Shown here: piece by piece, positions 1 to 6,341 of the stretch
Layout: each line of letters opens with the position of its first letter
How positions within the stretch are numbered: position 1 is the first letter of the stretch
Assembly (NCBI GenBank): GCA_049972525.1
Contig: JBMFKI010000022.1
Span: 1-14,057, forward strand
Source of the DNA: JAVZLQ01 sp049972525
Lineage (GTDB): Archaea; Thermoproteota; Bathyarchaeia; Bathyarchaeales; Bathycorpusculaceae
Direction of reading: 5' to 3'
DNA: 14,057 bases
The notes under the pieces: model-generated
Told to the model about the DNA's origin: nothing
What the model saw: only the letters and a program-made list of their open reading frames with translations
Databases searched by the model: none
Program-made: the position numbers and the translations under genes

Positions 1-222
1 CATTTCGGCGGCAGTGGACGCCCACCAGATCGCTTATTACAGTTCAAACCTAACGCTGTAATCACTTATGGAATGGGGCCGCGGGCACTAAGCATTTTCC
101 AAGAGGCTAGAGTGGCCGTTTTAAGAGCGAATGCGGACACTGTTAAAGAAGTAGTTGAAGCGTATAAGCAGGATAAGCTTGAAGAGCTTACAGAAGGCTG
201 CCGTCATGCTCGCCATAGATAG
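1..222 (+). CDS. NifX/orange-protein-like Fe-Mo cofactor-binding domain protein (3' part only)
   Basis: The reading frame is open from base 1 and ends at TAG 220-222, leaving the last 73 residues; the start lies outside the window. The visible part holds the family's second half: a beta-strand followed by the loop motif VITYGMGPRAL, then a helix and strand, then EVVEAYKQDKLEEL. The tail GCRHARHR is Cys/His-rich, as in MTH1175-type small proteins. Members of the dinitrogenase iron-molybdenum cofactor family (NifX, NifB C-terminus, orange protein) bind Mo- or Fe-containing clusters non-covalently. Many archaea carry them without nitrogenase. The next genes (NifU-like scaffold, MinD-ferredoxin pair) support a role as carrier or acceptor of a metal cluster. 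Family assignment is fairly sure; the cluster type cannot be told from sequence. Confidence 0.8.
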   Translation, partial: HFGGSGRPPDRLLQFKPNAVITYGMGPRALSIFQEARVAVLRANADTVKEVVEAYKQDKLEELTEGCRHARHR

Positions 223-250
223 AAATGCCGCTGAAACTTTAACCATGTTT

Positions 251-255
251 GGAGG
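251..255 (+). promoter_or_regulatory. Shine-Dalgarno GGAGG deciding a TTG start
   Basis: GGAGG lies in GGAGGTTGAT and is followed by two successive TTG codons at 260 and 263. Spacing is 4 nt to the first and 7 nt to the second, so the TTG at 263 is the better start for the scaffold gene. Confidence 0.6.
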
Positions 256-262
256 TTGATTG

Positions 263-691
263 TTGACTAAAAAACTAAAGGAAGAAGAACTAAGGTTGAT
301 GGCGGAACTAGGATATTCTAAGAAGGCTATCCAGTTATATGCGGATAAAGTGAATGTGGGAGCGCTAAAGAATCCAGACATCATTACAACATATCTTGGT
401 CCCTGTGGGGATTTTATAGAATTATATTTGAAAATTAGTAAGGCAAACGTCATAAAAAATGGCAGGTTTTGTTATGTAGGCTGTCCCGGTTCAGCCATGT
501 CTGTATCTGCCATGATTGGACTCGTAAAGGGCAAGTCCGTTTATGAGGCAAAGAAGATAACAGAGCATGATGTAATAAGCGCGCTTGGAGGATTGCCAGA
601 GGAAAAGCTTGACTGTGCAAAGCTGGCTATAGCAACACTTCGGAAGGCAATAGCGGAATACGAGAAAATGAGGGGTCGTTCAGAAATTTGA
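263..691 (+). CDS. NifU/IscU-like iron-sulfur cluster assembly scaffold protein
   Basis: This 142-residue protein (143 if the TTG at 260 is used) matches the N-terminal NifU/IscU scaffold fold. The three cluster-ligand cysteines are in their usual contexts: GPCGD near residue 48 with the following Asp that tunes cluster release, GCPGSA near 74, and LDCAKLA near 118 after the conserved ALGGLPEEK segment. A fourth Cys (near 70) sits four residues before the second ligand. Such scaffolds assemble [2Fe-2S] or [4Fe-4S] clusters on the ligands and pass them to apo-proteins in the cytoplasm. No cysteine desulfurase (IscS/NifS) is visible next to it, so sulfur may come from elsewhere. It lies 40 bases after the NifX-like gene and 15 bases before the DUF1847 gene. 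The TTG start is chosen from the Shine-Dalgarno spacing. Confidence 0.85.
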   Translation: MTKKLKEEELRLMAELGYSKKAIQLYADKVNVGALKNPDIITTYLGPCGDFIELYLKISKANVIKNGRFCYVGCPGSAMSVSAMIGLVKGKSVYEAKKITEHDVISALGGLPEEKLDCAKLAIATLRKAIAEYEKMRGRSEI

Positions 692-698
692 GGAGGAG
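692..698 (+). promoter_or_regulatory. Shine-Dalgarno GGAGGAG for the TTG start at 707
   Basis: GGAGGAG begins just after the scaffold stop codon. The ATG at 702 runs into TGA after two codons, so the TTG at 707, with an 8-nt spacer, is the usable start. Confidence 0.6.
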
Positions 699-706
699 CG
701 TATGGA

Positions 707-1390
707 TTGACTGCTGATCCTCAATGTGCAAAGTGTCCGCAAGCTTACTGCAGCAGCATACCCTTCGAGGAAATTGACAAAAAATTGCTTCCAGACTTCT
801 GCCCCATGAAAACAAACGAGAAAACGATTAAATCAGCAGTTGAGAAGTATGGAGAAGATTATGTAAAGAATATTTATGTTCCCGCCACCATCACGGAAAA
901 AGAGGCATATGAACATGTTAGAGGCTCGTTGATGGCTGTGCGCCCTAGAATTAAGGAGATCATAGAGTTTAGCAAGCTTGTTCACGCCAAGAAGTTGGGA
1001 GTAGCCTTCTGCGCCGGATTACACGATGAAGCTGCTAGAATAGTAACGATTCTTGAAAATGCAGGGTTCACCGTTGCGTCAGTCAGATGTAAATGTGGTG
1101 CTGTTGATAAGACAAAGCTTAACGTGGTTAAAGAGTACAAAATTGGCGACCCACTGAAATTTGAGGCTGCTTGCAACCCAATAGTTCAAGCTGAACTTCT
1201 AAATAACGCAGGAACGGACATCAATATCATTGTCGGCTTATGCGTTGGGCATGATATGCTTTTCACCATGAACTCGAAAGCGCCAGTAACAACCTTGATA
1301 GTCAAGGATCGGTTGTTAGGGCATAATCCCGTCATAGCCCTATACAGCAACTACCATAAGGACATAATAAGATCACAGAAAAGAACTTGA
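707..1390 (+). CDS. DUF1847 family cysteine-rich metal-binding protein
   Basis: A 227-residue protein that I recognise as DUF1847, mainly from the C-terminal signature GLCVGHDMLFT followed by a segment around KAPVTTLIVKDR and LGHNPV. The N-terminus has a cysteine set, C7xxC10x4C15 and C32, that looks like a metal or Fe-S site. More cysteines follow in AFCAGLHDEA, VRCKCG, AACNP and GLCVG, giving a central domain with several possible ligands. The family's biochemical function is unknown. Its place between a Fe-S scaffold and MinD-ferredoxin ATPases suggests metal or cluster storage, sensing or delivery, which is inference. The start is TTG with a good Shine-Dalgarno. It is cytoplasmic by appearance, with no signal peptide or membrane helix. 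Confidence 0.8.
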   Translation: MTADPQCAKCPQAYCSSIPFEEIDKKLLPDFCPMKTNEKTIKSAVEKYGEDYVKNIYVPATITEKEAYEHVRGSLMAVRPRIKEIIEFSKLVHAKKLGVAFCAGLHDEAARIVTILENAGFTVASVRCKCGAVDKTKLNVVKEYKIGDPLKFEAACNPIVQAELLNNAGTDINIIVGLCVGHDMLFTMNSKAPVTTLIVKDRLLGHNPVIALYSNYHKDIIRSQKRT

Positions 1391-1417
1391 AAATTGAGGC
1401 AGAGAACGTAGATTGAT

Positions 1418-2254
1418 ATGATAATTTCCATTGCCAGCGGTAAAGGTGGAACAGGAAAAACATCTGTAGCCGTAAACCTTGCAGTTTCTATAGAAGACGT
1501 TCAGCTTTTGGACTGCGATGTGGAAGAACCAAATGATCATCTGCTCCTGCATCCTAAAATAAGCCATGAAAAACCAGTTTACACGTTAATCCCTAGTTTA
1601 AACGAGGAATTATGCGATCACTGTGGGAAATGTGCAGTTTTCTGTCAGTATAACGCCATTTTTGCCAGTTCAGAAAAAGTACTAATTTTCCCAGAACTTT
1701 GCCACGGATGTGGCGGATGCATTCTTGTTTGCCCTAAAAAGGCTTTAACCGAAGGAAAACACAGAATTGGAGCGTTGAAGCGGGGTTACGCTGGCAATTC
1801 AGAACTTGTCTACGGTGAGCTTGAAGTTGGCGAGCCAATGGCTGTCCCGCTAATAAGGGAAGTTAAAAAATGCATTGACAAGAACAGAAACGTTATTCTT
1901 GATGCACCACCTGGGACATCGTGTCCAGTGATTGAAACCGTGAAAGGAAGCGACTTCTGCATTCTCGTAACCGAACCCACGCCCTTCGGCTTGCATGACT
2001 TGAAAATAGCAGTTCAAGTTTTGAAAGACATGAAAATTTCGTCGGGCGTTGTTGTTAACAGGGCTGGAATAGGCGACGGGAAAGTTTATGAATATTGCAA
2101 AGAGGAGGAAATACCAGTTTTACTTGAAATTCCCTATCAGAGGAGAATCGCTGAACTTTATTCAAAAGGGGTTCCCTTCAGCCAAGAGATGCCAGAGTGG
2201 AAAGAAAAGTTCATAGCGTTATTTAATGAAGTGCGAAGGCGTGTTGGCAAATGA
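1418..2254 (+). CDS. MinD-superfamily ATPase with inserted ferredoxin domain, copy 1
   Basis: A 278-residue P-loop ATPase of the COG1149 type. The deviant Walker A GKGGTGKT is at 8-15 with both signature lysines. The switch-I-like segment LDCDVEEPN is near 31-39 and the Walker B-type segment ILDAPPG near 160-166. Between them sits a bacterial-type ferredoxin insert with two full cluster motifs, C66xxC69xxC72xxxC76 and C95xxC98xxC101xxxC105, predicting two [4Fe-4S] clusters. Relatives act as ATP-driven Fe-S or metal-cluster carriers (Mrp/NBP35-like) and are found in orange-protein complexes. It overlaps the next ATPase gene by 4 nt (ATGA), which suggests translational coupling and equal production of the pair. 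The function is inferred from family and context. Confidence 0.88.
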   Translation: MIISIASGKGGTGKTSVAVNLAVSIEDVQLLDCDVEEPNDHLLLHPKISHEKPVYTLIPSLNEELCDHCGKCAVFCQYNAIFASSEKVLIFPELCHGCGGCILVCPKKALTEGKHRIGALKRGYAGNSELVYGELEVGEPMAVPLIREVKKCIDKNRNVILDAPPGTSCPVIETVKGSDFCILVTEPTPFGLHDLKIAVQVLKDMKISSGVVVNRAGIGDGKVYEYCKEEEIPVLLEIPYQRRIAELYSKGVPFSQEMPEWKEKFIALFNEVRRRVGK

Positions 2255-3123
2255 AACAGATAACAGTTTTAAGCGGCAAAGGCGGAACTGGCAAAACAAC
2301 CATCACAGCATCATTCGCTGTTTTGGCAAAAAGGGCTGTTGTAGCTGATTGCGATGTAGACGCCCCAGACCTGCACATGCTTTTGCATCCAGAAATAATT
2401 GAAACCCAAGAATTCAAAGGTTCAAAATTAGCGTTTATTGATGAAGCAAAATGTATGAGATGCGGTTTATGCCGGGAAAAATGCAAATTCAACGCCATAA
2501 CAGAAAACTTCGCCATAGATCCGCTTTCATGTGAAGGATGCGGTGTCTGCACTATTGTCTGTCCAACCAATGCTATAACATTAACCGAACGCGTATCTGG
2601 ACATGCTTACATCTCAAAAACAAAGTATGGGTTTATGGCTCATGCCATGCTTAGCCCAAGTGAGGCAAACTCTGGAAAACTCGTAACTTTGGTTAGACAG
2701 AATGCAAAAGTATTAGCTGAAAAAGAGAAAACTGACCTTATAATAATAGATGGTCCGCCTGGAATCGGTTGCCCCGTTATAGCTTCAGTTACTGGCGTAG
2801 ATGCTGGTTTGGTAGTTACAGAACCAACCATGTCGGGCATTCACGACTTAAAGAGAGCACTGCAACTGTTAGGGCATTTTAATGTTCAGCCGTTTGTATG
2901 CGTGAATATGTATGACATAAACAAGGATAACACTCAGAAAATTGAGAGTTTTTGTAAAGAGAACAGCATAGAGGTCGTCGGGAAAATACCCTTCAACCCA
3001 AAGGTTGTAGAAGCAATGGTTAACGGGAAAACGATTATGGAATATTCTCCAGAATGCAACGCCACGTATGAGATTAGGCGTGTCTGGAAGAAAATTTCCA
3101 AAGCATTAGAATCCAAAAGCTAA
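2251..3123 (+). CDS. MinD-superfamily ATPase with inserted ferredoxin domain, copy 2
   Basis: A 290-residue paralogue of the preceding protein with the same order of parts: Walker A GKGGTGKT at 9-16, ADCDVDAPD near 32-40, two ferredoxin motifs C68xxC71xxC74xxxC78 and C94xxC97xxC100xxxC104, then IIIDGPPG. The two differ clearly throughout, notably in the linker after the ferredoxin insert and in the C-terminal third, so this is an old duplication and not a recent repeat. MinD/ArsA-type ATPases work as dimers, so the pair probably forms a heterodimer handling electrons and clusters for the NifX-like and NifU-like proteins upstream. That is inference from context. The start ATG overlaps the stop of copy 1. 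The stop is followed 20 bases later by the radical-SAM start. Confidence 0.88.
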   Translation: MKQITVLSGKGGTGKTTITASFAVLAKRAVVADCDVDAPDLHMLLHPEIIETQEFKGSKLAFIDEAKCMRCGLCREKCKFNAITENFAIDPLSCEGCGVCTIVCPTNAITLTERVSGHAYISKTKYGFMAHAMLSPSEANSGKLVTLVRQNAKVLAEKEKTDLIIIDGPPGIGCPVIASVTGVDAGLVVTEPTMSGIHDLKRALQLLGHFNVQPFVCVNMYDINKDNTQKIESFCKENSIEVVGKIPFNPKVVEAMVNGKTIMEYSPECNATYEIRRVWKKISKALESKS

Positions 3124-3143
3124 AGCGTAAGAAGAGGCAACAA

Positions 3144-4097
3144 ATGTTAACAATAGCGTTCGGCCCCGTTCCATCTAGGCGATTGGGAAAAAGTCTAGGG
3201 GTAAATAATATTCCACCGAAAACGTGCACTTATTCGTGTGTATACTGCCAACTTGGAAGAACAAGCAATTGCCTTATTGAAAGGCAAATTTTCTATAAGC
3301 CGGAAGACATTTTAAAAGATGTTGAGAGGAAAGTTCATGAGGCAATCATAAGAAATGAGAAAATTGATTACATAACTTTTGTTCCAGATGGTGAGCCAAC
3401 ATTAGACGTAAACATCGGCAAGGAAATATCCCTTTTAAAGCGAACAAGAATTCCAATAGCAGTAATAACTAACGCCTCTTTACTCTGGCAAGAAAAAGTA
3501 AGGGAAGACTTGATGAATGCTGATCTTGTCTCATTGAAAGTGGACGCTGTAAGCCAAAACTTGTGGACGGCGATAAATAGACCCCACAAAAGTTTAAGGT
3601 TAACCGCAATTTTAGAAGGCATAAAGGAATTTGCAGAAGCATTTAATGGAACTGTCATAAGTGAAACAATGCTTATTGAAGCTGTAAAATACAACGGCGA
3701 GTTTCTGAAGATAGCTGAATTCTTAGGAGGTTTGGATGGGTTAGATAAGGCTTATATTGCAATACCGACAAGGCCGCCGACGGAAAAGTGGGTTAGACCA
3801 GCAAAAGAAGAAACCTTAAACTCTGCTTTTCAAATATTCTCCAAGAAGCTTGGAAGCAACAAAGTTGAACTTTTAATTGGGTATGAAGGAAACGCTTTCG
3901 CTTTTACTGGAAACGTTAAGGAAGACTTACTGAGCATAACGTCGGTGCATCCCATGCGGGAGGAAGCCGTTACAGACTTTTTGAGGAGAGCAGGTGCAGA
4001 AATGCATGTTCTTGAAGATCTCCTGAGAAATGGGGAGCTTGTGGAGGTTGAATATGAAGGAAGAAAGTATTACATGAGAAAGATGCGGCGTGAGTAA
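3144..4097 (+). CDS. Radical-SAM protein, COG0731-like
   Basis: A 317-residue radical-SAM enzyme. It opens with FGPVPSRRLGKSLGVN and has the [4Fe-4S]/SAM motif C28xxxC32xxC35 (CTYSCVYC), followed by a GEPTL segment that contacts SAM. The core barrel runs to about residue 240. The last 60 or so residues (HPMREEAV to the end) look like a small winged-helix or helical tail. COG0731 carries a wyosine-synthase (TYW1-related) label, but short members of this type with the FGPVPSRRLG start are widespread in anaerobes beside MinD-ferredoxin genes, so tRNA modification should not be assumed. It is the only radical-SAM gene of the left operon. In this context it may modify or insert something into the metal cofactor (inference). 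A GAGG Shine-Dalgarno lies just upstream of the ATG. Confidence 0.82.
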   Translation: MLTIAFGPVPSRRLGKSLGVNNIPPKTCTYSCVYCQLGRTSNCLIERQIFYKPEDILKDVERKVHEAIIRNEKIDYITFVPDGEPTLDVNIGKEISLLKRTRIPIAVITNASLLWQEKVREDLMNADLVSLKVDAVSQNLWTAINRPHKSLRLTAILEGIKEFAEAFNGTVISETMLIEAVKYNGEFLKIAEFLGGLDGLDKAYIAIPTRPPTEKWVRPAKEETLNSAFQIFSKKLGSNKVELLIGYEGNAFAFTGNVKEDLLSITSVHPMREEAVTDFLRRAGAEMHVLEDLLRNGELVEVEYEGRKYYMRKMRRE

Positions 4098-4103
4098 AAA
4101 TGC

Positions 4104-4274
4104 GTGACAAAAAACAAGACACTTCAAAATCCGAGTTTTAATGATTCATGTGACAAATGCCCTAAATGCTGCTCAAACGATATAGGCAGTTATGCAAACG
4201 GCCTATATTTTTGCAGGAACTGCGGCTACGTTTGGGATGTAAAGATTGGAGAAAGAGCATGTTTGAAGGGTTAA
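4104..4274 (+). CDS. Small zinc-ribbon protein, 56 residues
   Basis: Starting at GTG 4104, six bases after the radical-SAM stop, a short frame encodes 56 residues ending at TAA 4272-4274. It has a clear zinc-ribbon pattern: C16xxC19xxC22-C23, a 13-residue spacer containing a YANGLYFC beta-hairpin, then C37xxC40-GYVW, typical of zinc ribbons related to those in transcription factors and ribosomal proteins. A further Cys is at 53. Its last 16 bases overlap the start of the MBL-fold gene, suggesting coupled translation. The knuckle pattern, the hairpin between the two knuckles and the position in the operon argue that it is real. The function is unknown; metal binding or nucleic-acid/protein contact are the usual roles of such ribbons. 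Confidence 0.65.
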   Translation: MTKNKTLQNPSFNDSCDKCPKCCSNDIGSYANGLYFCRNCGYVWDVKIGERACLKG

Positions 4275-4594
4275 ACTTGTCCACAATAGGTGATGTAACA
4301 CTTAAAATAGTATATGACAATGACGCTGAAGAAGGCTTCCAAAAAGGCTTCGGATTCTCATGCTTCATAACTGGCTGCGCACATCCAGGCCTAGAAAATA
4401 TATTGAGGTTTGCCTCAAAATTTGGGGAAATACACGGGATAGTTGGCGGTTTCCATGATTTCAGTAGACTGAAAACATTACGAGGGACACGTTTGATTGT
4501 TCCATGCCACTGCACGATGCGGAAAATTGGGATCTTAAGCTTTTATCCTAGAAATAGCATAAGACGTTCAGTTGGCTGCACGATTAGAATTTAG
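4259..4594 (+). CDS. MBL-fold (COG1237-like) protein with the catalytic core deleted; likely remnant
   Basis: A 111-residue frame from ATG 4259, preceded by GGAG. Residues 13-37 match the family's N-terminal strands (TLKIVYDNDAEEGF then GFGFSCFI). At residue 38 the sequence jumps directly to the C-terminal part: TGCAHPGLENIL, then GIVGGFHDF and VPCHCT. Intact relatives have well over 200 residues, with a large middle section carrying the HxHxDH zinc motif and DTG loop; all of that is absent here. The retained His residues (GCAHPG, CHCT) are the later ligands only, so a dinuclear metal hydrolase site cannot form. The frame stays open across the junction near 4367-4370, so it may still be translated. 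A longer frame from TTG or ATG codons upstream of 4259 adds residues without family resemblance. An intact homologue would be labelled metal-dependent hydrolase/dihydropterin-type MBL protein. Confidence 0.7.
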   Translation: MFEGLNLSTIGDVTLKIVYDNDAEEGFQKGFGFSCFITGCAHPGLENILRFASKFGEIHGIVGGFHDFSRLKTLRGTRLIVPCHCTMRKIGILSFYPRNSIRRSVGCTIRI

Positions 4595-4644
4595 CGGAAA
4601 GCACATTTGTAATATGGAGTGTAAAGGGGGAGAGTGGCAAAAGC

Positions 4645-5511
4645 ATGGAAGGCAAAAATAGGTATTTCCCTGCTGAGTCTAAACATTTTTTAGGTGTTGG
4701 ACTAATAGGGTGCGGTGCCATAGGATCAGTTTTGGCTTGTGCAATAGATGAGGGAAAAGCGGGAAAAGCTGACTTAGTTTATCTGTATGACGTAAATATG
4801 AGTAAATGTGAAGACTTGGCTAAACGGTTATCTCGCAAGCCGCGTATTGCTAAAACATTTTCTGAAATTGTTGAATGTGAAGATGTAAACCTAGTTATTG
4901 AGGCTGCATCTCAAGAGGCTGTGAGGCAATATGCTGTAAAAACGTTAGAGGCTAGTAAAGACCTCATGGTTATGAGCGTTGGGGCTCTTGTTGACGCCAG
5001 CCTCGCTGAAAAAGTCAAAAGTCTAGTTAAAACTGGGAAAGTAAGGGTTTACATACCGTCAGGTGCTATCGGAGGACTTGACGCGTTGAAAGCTGCATCT
5101 GTTGGTAGAATACGTGAAGCTACTTTAACTACAAGGAAACCCCCTAAAGCCTTTAGCGGCTCATTATACATTAAAGAAAAAGGAGTGAACATTAATGTGT
5201 TAAGAGAACCAAAAAACATTTACGAAGGATCAGCTGAGGAGGCGTGCAAGCTATTCCCAGAGAACGTGAATGTTGCAGCAACATTAAGCTTGGCTGGCGT
5301 TGGACCTGAAAAAACGAAAGTTCGCGTGATAGTTGATCCTACAATTCAGAATAACATTCACGAAATTAATGTTAAAGGAGACTTTGGCGAGTTAACAGTT
5401 CTCACCAAAAATGTGGTTTCTGAGATTAACCCCAAAACAAGCATGTTGGCTGTATATTCCGCAATAGCGACATTAAAAAAGATTACAGAAGGATTTCAAA
5501 TAGGAACATAA
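4645..5511 (+). CDS. nadX: L-aspartate dehydrogenase
   Basis: A 288-residue NAD(P)-dependent dehydrogenase that oxidises L-aspartate to iminoaspartate, the precursor that NadA converts to quinolinate in NAD synthesis. The Rossmann motif GLIGCGAIG is at 19-27. The family signatures are in order: SGAIGGLDALKAA (139-151), TRKPP near 163-167, FPENVNVAATLSLAGVG (204-220), the NNIHEI segment with the probable catalytic His239, and NPKTSMLAVYSAIATL near the end. About 14 residues precede the usual N-terminal strand; no alternative start lies between the ATG and the Rossmann motif, so the extension seems genuine. A purine-rich GGGGGAGAG lies rather far (about 10-12 nt) upstream. It lies 50 bases after the MBL remnant and may be co-transcribed, but nadA and nadC are not in view. 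Confidence 0.9.
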   Translation: MEGKNRYFPAESKHFLGVGLIGCGAIGSVLACAIDEGKAGKADLVYLYDVNMSKCEDLAKRLSRKPRIAKTFSEIVECEDVNLVIEAASQEAVRQYAVKTLEASKDLMVMSVGALVDASLAEKVKSLVKTGKVRVYIPSGAIGGLDALKAASVGRIREATLTTRKPPKAFSGSLYIKEKGVNINVLREPKNIYEGSAEEACKLFPENVNVAATLSLAGVGPEKTKVRVIVDPTIQNNIHEINVKGDFGELTVLTKNVVSEINPKTSMLAVYSAIATLKKITEGFQIGT

Positions 5512-5537
5512 AAGTTGCAGAATATTTCATACTCATG
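5512..5537. other. Convergent gene junction
   Basis: Only 26 bases separate the stop of the aspartate dehydrogenase (+) from the stop of the small helical protein (-). I see no hairpin plus T-tract; the region is AT-rich and too short for a classical intrinsic terminator. Transcripts from the two blocks probably overlap here. Confidence 0.5.
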
Positions 5538-5873
5538 TTATGATGTGGTTCTTTCTAAAATATCTTTAAAAGCATTGTCCAGAGACAACATTAAGGCTCC
5601 GTAAGATTCTAGCATGTGGCTTTTCTCATGCTCAGCTTTGCTCATAAAACTTAAGGCATCTTGGAAAGCTTTAACAGTTTCTAAGCGAAGTTTCGCAGCT
5701 CTTTTAAACGCCTTTAAATCCAGCTCTGCTGGCAACTCGTCTATAAAATCGTTTAGTTCCTTTAGTCTGGCTATAAAAGTCATTAATGATTTAAAAGCTC
5801 TATCCTCAGCCTCAATAAACTCTTTAAGCCTAACATCAAACTTCCTTGCTTCAATCGACAGTTCATTTGGCAA
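5538..5873 (-). CDS. Small all-helical hypothetical protein
   Basis: A 111-residue protein that I do not recognise. It has no cysteine and no membrane segment. It is rich in Lys, Glu, Leu and Ala, with heptad-like spacing over nearly its full length and one break at the ELPAELDL segment near 46-53, suggesting two or three long helices forming a bundle or coiled coil. His residues occur at EHEKSH near 81-86. The start is TTG 5873, supported by GGTGAT three bases upstream, which fits the 16S tail. It is the last gene of the - strand run, 42 bases after the DGC protein, and so is likely co-expressed with it. The overlapping frame on the opposite strand (5614-5886) has no family resemblance and no obvious ribosome site. 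Confidence 0.6.
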   Translation of the reverse strand: MPNELSIEARKFDVRLKEFIEAEDRAFKSLMTFIARLKELNDFIDELPAELDLKAFKRAAKLRLETVKAFQDALSFMSKAEHEKSHMLESYGALMLSLDNAFKDILERTTS

Positions 5874-5876
5874 ACT

Positions 5877-5882
5877 ATCACC
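5877..5882 (-). promoter_or_regulatory. Shine-Dalgarno GGTGAT for the TTG start at 5873
   Basis: On the - strand GGTGAT precedes TTG by 3 nt. Because it corresponds to the 3' part of GGAGGTGAT, the effective alignment with the 16S tail is normal. It supports the TTG as a real start. Confidence 0.5.
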
Positions 5883-5915
5883 ATAATTAAATTGTCTTAG
5901 TGTTACTCTTATAGG

Positions 5916-6305
5916 TTACCATAACACTGTGGGCGATGCTGATTGATGTGAGAAGATGTGCACTACACCCTCTATGGAATAGTCCAATGTGGTGAATGGT
6001 CCCAGTTTGTTGATTTGGAGATCATATTCTAGATTTATGTAGTTTTCATATTTGATTCCTAAAGTGTTCAATATTTTTCTTGCGCATTCATTACGGCAGC
6101 CGTCAATAACGATAAGATGCTCAATTTTCTTAACGAGCACAGTTTGTCTTGGAATGTTGTTAGCCAATGCGGGTAATGAGCATATTCCGACTTTGTCGCT
6201 TCCAAACTTTTTAACCACTTCCAGTGCGGCTAACCCTGTTAAATGTCCAGTATTTGAAGCGCCACTGTTGCATGCTACAAGCCCTATTTTGGGTATGCCC
6301 ATCAT
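5916..6305 (-). CDS. DGC-domain putative metal-binding protein
   Basis: A 129-residue protein with the hallmark of the DGC domain (PF08859, COG4273): IDGCRNECARK, with Asp-Gly-Cys at 68-70. Four cysteines occupy the expected positions: C12 in ACNSGASNTG, C42 in CSLPALANN, and C70 and C74 in the DGC motif. They are thought to bind zinc or another metal. The family has no firmly assigned reaction; DGC proteins are often small cytoplasmic partners of other metalloproteins. The start is ATG 6305 or ATG 6302, both after AGAGGT (3 or 6 nt spacing); the second is equally plausible. It lies 36 bases downstream of the CooC-like ATPase, so a joint role in metal delivery is a reasonable inference. Confidence 0.82.
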   Translation of the reverse strand: MMGIPKIGLVACNSGASNTGHLTGLAALEVVKKFGSDKVGICSLPALANNIPRQTVLVKKIEHLIVIDGCRNECARKILNTLGIKYENYINLEYDLQINKLGPFTTLDYSIEGVVHIFSHQSASPTVLW

Positions 6306-6341
6306 TTTACCTCTGTTTTCTCTATTGAATATAGGTGCACG

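Noticed and set aside
1..3123. Reading the left block as a nitrogenase (nif) locus
   Set aside because: NifX-like, NifU-like and MinD-ferredoxin proteins occur widely in non-diazotrophic archaea, and no nifHDK, nifB or nifEN is present. The MinD proteins carry ferredoxin inserts and are not NifH.
3144..4097. Naming the radical-SAM gene taw1/TYW1
   Set aside because: It is only a COG-level match. The FGPVPSRRLG start and neighbours point to the accessory subgroup found with MinD-ferredoxin genes.
4259..4594. A frameshift as the reason for the short MBL protein
   Set aside because: Both ends of the family lie in the same frame with no spare DNA between them, so the missing core is deleted and not frameshifted.
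5614..5886. A 90-codon + strand frame opposite the small helical protein
   Set aside because: It is Ser/Leu-rich with no ribosome site, whereas the - strand frame has GGTGAT before TTG, fits the operon spacing and gives a coherent helical protein.
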